This document shows, piece by piece, positions 60,566-64,000 of a stretch of DNA of 64,000 nt. The position numbers and the translations under genes were made by a program. This DNA comes from Betaproteobacteria bacterium. GTDB taxonomy: Bacteria > Pseudomonadota > Gammaproteobacteria > Burkholderiales > SG8-39. The DNA lies in the NCBI GenBank assembly GCA_947478805.1, contig CANJXQ010000004.1, positions 1 through 64,000 of the forward strand, in the 5' to 3' direction. Positions within the stretch are counted from its first letter, which is position 1, and every line of letters starts with the position of its first letter. Below the pieces are notes generated by a model, which had not been told where the DNA came from, ran no database searches, and saw only the letters and a program-made list of their open reading frames with translations.

Positions 60566-61315
60566 TCAGGCGAGGCGCGCGCTCCAGCCGCCATCCACCG
60601 GGATGATGGCGCCGGACACGTAGGATGCGCGGTCGGAGGCGAGGAAGGCCGCCACCTGCGCAATCTCCTCCGGCTCGCCCGAGCGGCCGAGCGGCGCTTT
60701 CTGGAACAGCGCCTGGTCGGGATAGAGCTCGGCGGCTTCCTTGCCGAGTCCCTCGGTCAGCACGAATCCCGGGCAGATCGCATTGGCGCGAATCCCCGCG
60801 GCGCCGTAATCGATGGCCGCCACCTTGGTCGCGGCAATGATGCCGGCCTTCGACGAGGCGTACGCCACGGTGCCGCGCGTGCTGGCGTTGAGCCCGCCCA
60901 CCGAGGACCAGTTGACGATCGAACCCCCGCCCTGCTTCACCATGACCGGGATGACGTGCTTCATGCCGAGGTACACGCTCCTCAGGTTTACCGCGATCAC
61001 CTTGTCGAAGGTCTCCAGCGGCATGTCGGCAACCTTCGCGTACAGCCCGATGCCGACCACATTGCACAGCGCGTCGATGCGACCGAATTCTTCAACCGCC
61101 TTCCGGATCATCGCGGCGACCTGGTCCTCCTTCGACACATCGACGCGGAACGGGATGGCGTTCGGCCCGGCCTGCTTTGCGATTTTCTCTTCGTTGCCGC
61201 TGATGTCCGCGGCCAGCACGCGAGCGCCTTCTTTGGCGAATAACAACGCCGTCGCGCGTCCCATGCCGGATCCCGCGCCTGTCACGATGGTGCACTTGCC
61301 GTCGAGCAGTCCCAT
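60566..61315 (-). CDS. Short-chain dehydrogenase/reductase
   Basis: MGLLDGKCTIVTGAGSGMGRATALLFAKEGARVLAADISG...YASSKAGIIAATKVAAIDYGAAGIRANAICPGFV. Confidence 0.94.
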   Translation of the reverse strand: MGLLDGKCTIVTGAGSGMGRATALLFAKEGARVLAADISGNEEKIAKQAGPNAIPFRVDVSKEDQVAAMIRKAVEEFGRIDALCNVVGIGLYAKVADMPLETFDKVIAVNLRSVYLGMKHVIPVMVKQGGGSIVNWSSVGGLNASTRGTVAYASSKAGIIAATKVAAIDYGAAGIRANAICPGFVLTEGLGKEAAELYPDQALFQKAPLGRSGEPEEIAQVAAFLASDRASYVSGAIIPVDGGWSARLA

Positions 61316-61373
61316 TTCCTTCTCCTGTTGTGGCGCCGGACAAGGATTCGTCCTGTTGGCGCTGAATGTCCAG

Positions 61374-62111
61374 CTACGTATCAGCCAGGCCCGCGCTGCT
61401 TCCTGAGTCCGTACCAAAGTAATGGCTCGCCAGTTCGTCCGGCGAACCGAGGCTCCGCGGCGTGCCGCGCGCGATGATGCTGCCCAGGCGCATAACGCAG
61501 ACTTCATCGGCAACGGCAAACACGCGCCCGGCGTTCTGGTCGCCGAGCAACACCGCCGCGCCGCGATCGGCGATGGTGCGCAGTGTTGCGAACAGGGTTT
61601 TCGACACCGCCGGCGCGAGGCCCATGCTGGGTTCGTCGCAGATCAGCACGGCTGGGTCGGACATCAGCGCGCGCCCCACGGCCAGCATCTGCTGCTCGCC
61701 ACCGCTCAGCGAACTGGCGTGCTGCTCGAAGCGCCGGCCCAGCACCGGGAACAGCTCGCAGATGACGTCGAGGCGCTTGGTGTGCAGCTTGGAATCGATG
61801 CAGTAGCCGCCCAGCAACAGGTTCTCGCGCACCGAGAGCGGGCCGAACACGCCGCGGCCTTCAGGCACGAAGCCGACGCCCAAGCTTGCGCGCATGGAGG
61901 TGGGATGCCCCAACACCTCCCGTCCGGAAATGCTCACGGCACCGGTCGCGGGTTCAAGTCCCATGATGGCGCGCGCCGTGCTCGACTTGCCGGCCCCGTT
62001 GGGGCCGACGATGGCGACCACTTGGCCCTTGCGCGCTTCCAAGTTCACGCCGCGCACGGCGCGGATGCCGCCGTAGTGCACGGACAGGTCGCGAACGATG
62101 AGGTCAGACAT
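61374..62111 (-). CDS. livF: Branched-chain amino acid-type ABC transporter ATP-binding protein LivF
   Basis: IVGPNGAGKSSTARAIMG; LSGGEQQMLAVGRALMSDPAVLICDEPSMGLAP. Confidence 0.93.
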   Translation of the reverse strand: MSDLIVRDLSVHYGGIRAVRGVNLEARKGQVVAIVGPNGAGKSSTARAIMGLEPATGAVSISGREVLGHPTSMRASLGVGFVPEGRGVFGPLSVRENLLLGGYCIDSKLHTKRLDVICELFPVLGRRFEQHASSLSGGEQQMLAVGRALMSDPAVLICDEPSMGLAPAVSKTLFATLRTIADRGAAVLLGDQNAGRVFAVADEVCVMRLGSIIARGTPRSLGSPDELASHYFGTDSGSSAGLADT

Positions 62112-62838
62112 CGGTGCCCACGTAGGACCGGACGACGGCGGGATCGGACAGCACGGCCGCCGCCGCGCCCTCGGCGATCACGCGGCCCTCGGCCAGGGCG
62201 ATGAGCCGCTCGGCCACGCTCACGAGCACCTCGACGTTGTGGTCCACGATCACCAGCGCCATGCCGCTGGACTCACGCACGTCGAGCAGGAGTTTCGACA
62301 GCATGCGCGCCTCGTCGCTCGACATGCCTGCGAAGGGTTCGTCGAGAAAAACCAGCCGCGGCGAGGACGCCAGCGCCCGCGCGATTTCCACCACGCGCTG
62401 CGTGCCGTACGGCAGCGAGGCCGGCAACACGCCCGCATGGACGCGGATGCCGCCCATGTCGAGCAGCTCGTGCACGCGCGCCCAGATGGCGCGCTCCCTG
62501 CGGGGCGTGCCTTTCGCCTGCATCCCTGCCTGCACGCCCAGGGCGACGTTTTCCGCCACGCTCAGATCCTTGAACAGGCGCAGGTTCTGGAAGGTGCGGC
62601 TGATGCCCAGCGCCACCAGCCGGTCGGGCGCGAGGGCCGTGTAGTCCTGCCCGTCGAGCATCATGGCGCCGCGTCCCGGAGCAATCAGCCGAGTCAACAT
62701 GTTGAGGCAGGTGGTCTTGCCGGAACCATTGGCACCCACCATGCCGAGGATTTCGCCGGCCTTCACCGTGAACGACACTTCATCCACGGCAATGACGCCG
62801 CCAAACGCGATATGCAGGCCGCGTGCCTCCAGCAGCAT
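62104..62838 (-). CDS. livG: Branched-chain amino acid-type ABC transporter ATP-binding protein LivG
   Basis: LLEARGLHIAFGGVIAVDEVSFTVKAGEILGMVGANGSGKTTCLNMLTRLI; SRTFQNLRLF. Confidence 0.93.
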   Translation of the reverse strand: MLLEARGLHIAFGGVIAVDEVSFTVKAGEILGMVGANGSGKTTCLNMLTRLIAPGRGAMMLDGQDYTALAPDRLVALGISRTFQNLRLFKDLSVAENVALGVQAGMQAKGTPRRERAIWARVHELLDMGGIRVHAGVLPASLPYGTQRVVEIARALASSPRLVFLDEPFAGMSSDEARMLSKLLLDVRESSGMALVIVDHNVEVLVSVAERLIALAEGRVIAEGAAAAVLSDPAVVRSYVGTDV

Positions 62839-62839
62839 G

Positions 62840-63700
62840 TCAGTGTCCAGCCTTCGCCTCAGCAGGGTCCACCGGCCCGGCGCGGCGACGGAATAGCCCG
62901 AACACGCCAAAAATGCCGGCCGGCAGCAACACTGCCACGACGATGAGGAGGGCGCCGTTCACCACGTCGCGCCATTCGGCCAGCGGCCGCAGGATCAGTG
63001 GCAGCGAGGTGATCAGGAAGGCGCCGATGATGGCGCCCATCCAATGCCCGCGGCCGCCGATGATCACCATGGTGATGACCTGCACCACCATGGCAAACCC
63101 GTACTGCGTTGGATCGACATAGCCGACGTAATGCGCGTAGAGGAATCCGGCGACCACGCCGATCACCGCACTGATCGCGCCAACCACGAGTTGCAGGTTG
63201 GCCACGTTGACGCCCATGGAGTAGGCCACCTTGGGGTCCTGTCCCGCCGCGCGAAGCGCGCGCCCGCGCCAGCCACCGGTCATGAAGGCCGCGACGCCGC
63301 ATACGAGCACCAGCGCAATGCCGACGTGCCACAGATTGGTGAGCAGCGGGACGCCAAAGATACCCAGCGCGCGACCGGTGTAGTCCATGTGCGACACCAC
63401 CGACTGGATCACCAGCACGAAGGCCAGCGACACTAGCGCGAAGTACAGGCCCGAGATGCGGCGTACCGGCAGCATGACCAGCGGACCGAACACCACCGCC
63501 ACCAGCACGCCGATGGCGAGGCCGGTTGCCCCGCCCACCTGCCACTTGGTCGCAGCGAGCGCCGCCGCATAGGCGCCGACCGACATCCAGCCGATGGGGG
63601 CGAGCGAGAACGCGCCGCAGATGATGCCCAGCTGCGTCGCGATGGCCACCAGCGAATAGATGCCGCAGAGCAGCAGCGTTGCCGACCACTCGCCGTCCAT
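62840..63700 (-). CDS. livM: Branched-chain amino acid-type ABC transporter permease LivM
   Basis: Multi-TM permease; SLAFVLVIQSVVSHMDYTGRALGIFGVPL; GWRGRALRAAGQDPKVAYSMGVNVANLQLV. Confidence 0.9.
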   Translation of the reverse strand: MDGEWSATLLLCGIYSLVAIATQLGIICGAFSLAPIGWMSVGAYAAALAATKWQVGGATGLAIGVLVAVVFGPLVMLPVRRISGLYFALVSLAFVLVIQSVVSHMDYTGRALGIFGVPLLTNLWHVGIALVLVCGVAAFMTGGWRGRALRAAGQDPKVAYSMGVNVANLQLVVGAISAVIGVVAGFLYAHYVGYVDPTQYGFAMVVQVITMVIIGGRGHWMGAIIGAFLITSLPLILRPLAEWRDVVNGALLIVVAVLLPAGIFGVFGLFRRRAGPVDPAEAKAGH

Positions 63701-63703
63701 GGC

Positions 63704-64000
63704 CTAGGTCCTCACGCTTTCCGATTCGCCGAACAGGCCGTGCGGACGGATCAGCAGCACCACGAGGATCACCAGGAAGGGCAGCGAGCTTTCGATCACG
63801 CTGGGCAGGAAGAGCGAGCCCACCGTCTCGCCAAAGCCGAGGATAAACGCGCCGAGCAGCAGGCCGAGGATCGATCCGCTGCCCGCCAGCACGATGATGG
63901 CGATGCCCTTGAGCATGAGGTTGGCACCTGAGTAGGCGTCCATGGTCGCGAGCAGGATGGTGAGGAGTAGGCCCGCGATCGCCGCGAGCGCGCCGCAGGC
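63704..64000 (-). CDS. livH: Branched-chain amino acid-type ABC transporter permease LivH (partial, runs off the right edge)
   Basis: ...DAYSGANLMLKGIAIIVLAGSGSILGLLLGAFILGFGETVGSLFLPS...VLLIRPHGLFGESESVRT*. Confidence 0.85.
   Translation of the reverse strand, partial: ACGALAAIAGLLLTILLATMDAYSGANLMLKGIAIIVLAGSGSILGLLLGAFILGFGETVGSLFLPSVIESSLPFLVILVVLLIRPHGLFGESESVRT

Overview
The window is a high-GC proteobacterial chromosome segment, most likely Betaproteobacteria/Burkholderiales-like (inferred from the zapA–6S RNA–EVE order, the argS–SPOR–dsbA–SDR order and a Bug/TTT solute receptor). It carries a TonB receptor with a cobalamin riboswitch; zapA and a 6S RNA; hemE, priA and argS; two DsbA paralogues flanking a CXXCW rhodanese; a PHA synthase; a leucine/isovalerate catabolic cluster (ivd, carboxyltransferase, biotin carboxylase); an ArsR–SRPBCC pair; a YceI/cytochrome b561 cluster; a GntR/MaoC/CaiB/Bug acyl-CoA island; a GAF adenylate cyclase; a copper-handling cluster (tandem-YHS P-type ATPase, CusF-like, cupredoxin, multicopper oxidase, TolC-like, His/Cys-rich exported protein); prfC; mlaC; a small HD (SpoT/MESH1-like) protein; and part of a liv ABC transporter. 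No CRISPR array, prophage, complete IS element, rRNA or confident tRNA was seen. The most unusual non-coding signal is a two-copy element of about 130 bp with TGTTGAAAA/TTTTCAACA termini and CTAG(-like) flanks. It lies directly after hemE and between the biotin carboxylase and FAD-oxidoreductase genes, and its terminal CTAG supplies the TAG stop codon of two genes. Other structured items are an AT-rich DnaA-box region upstream of priA, an ArsR operator palindrome, a 14-15 bp minisatellite at a gene end, a 3x18-aa Met/His repeat in the cupredoxin, and a REP/RAYT-like scar. All family calls were made by eye from the sequence; no database search was run.
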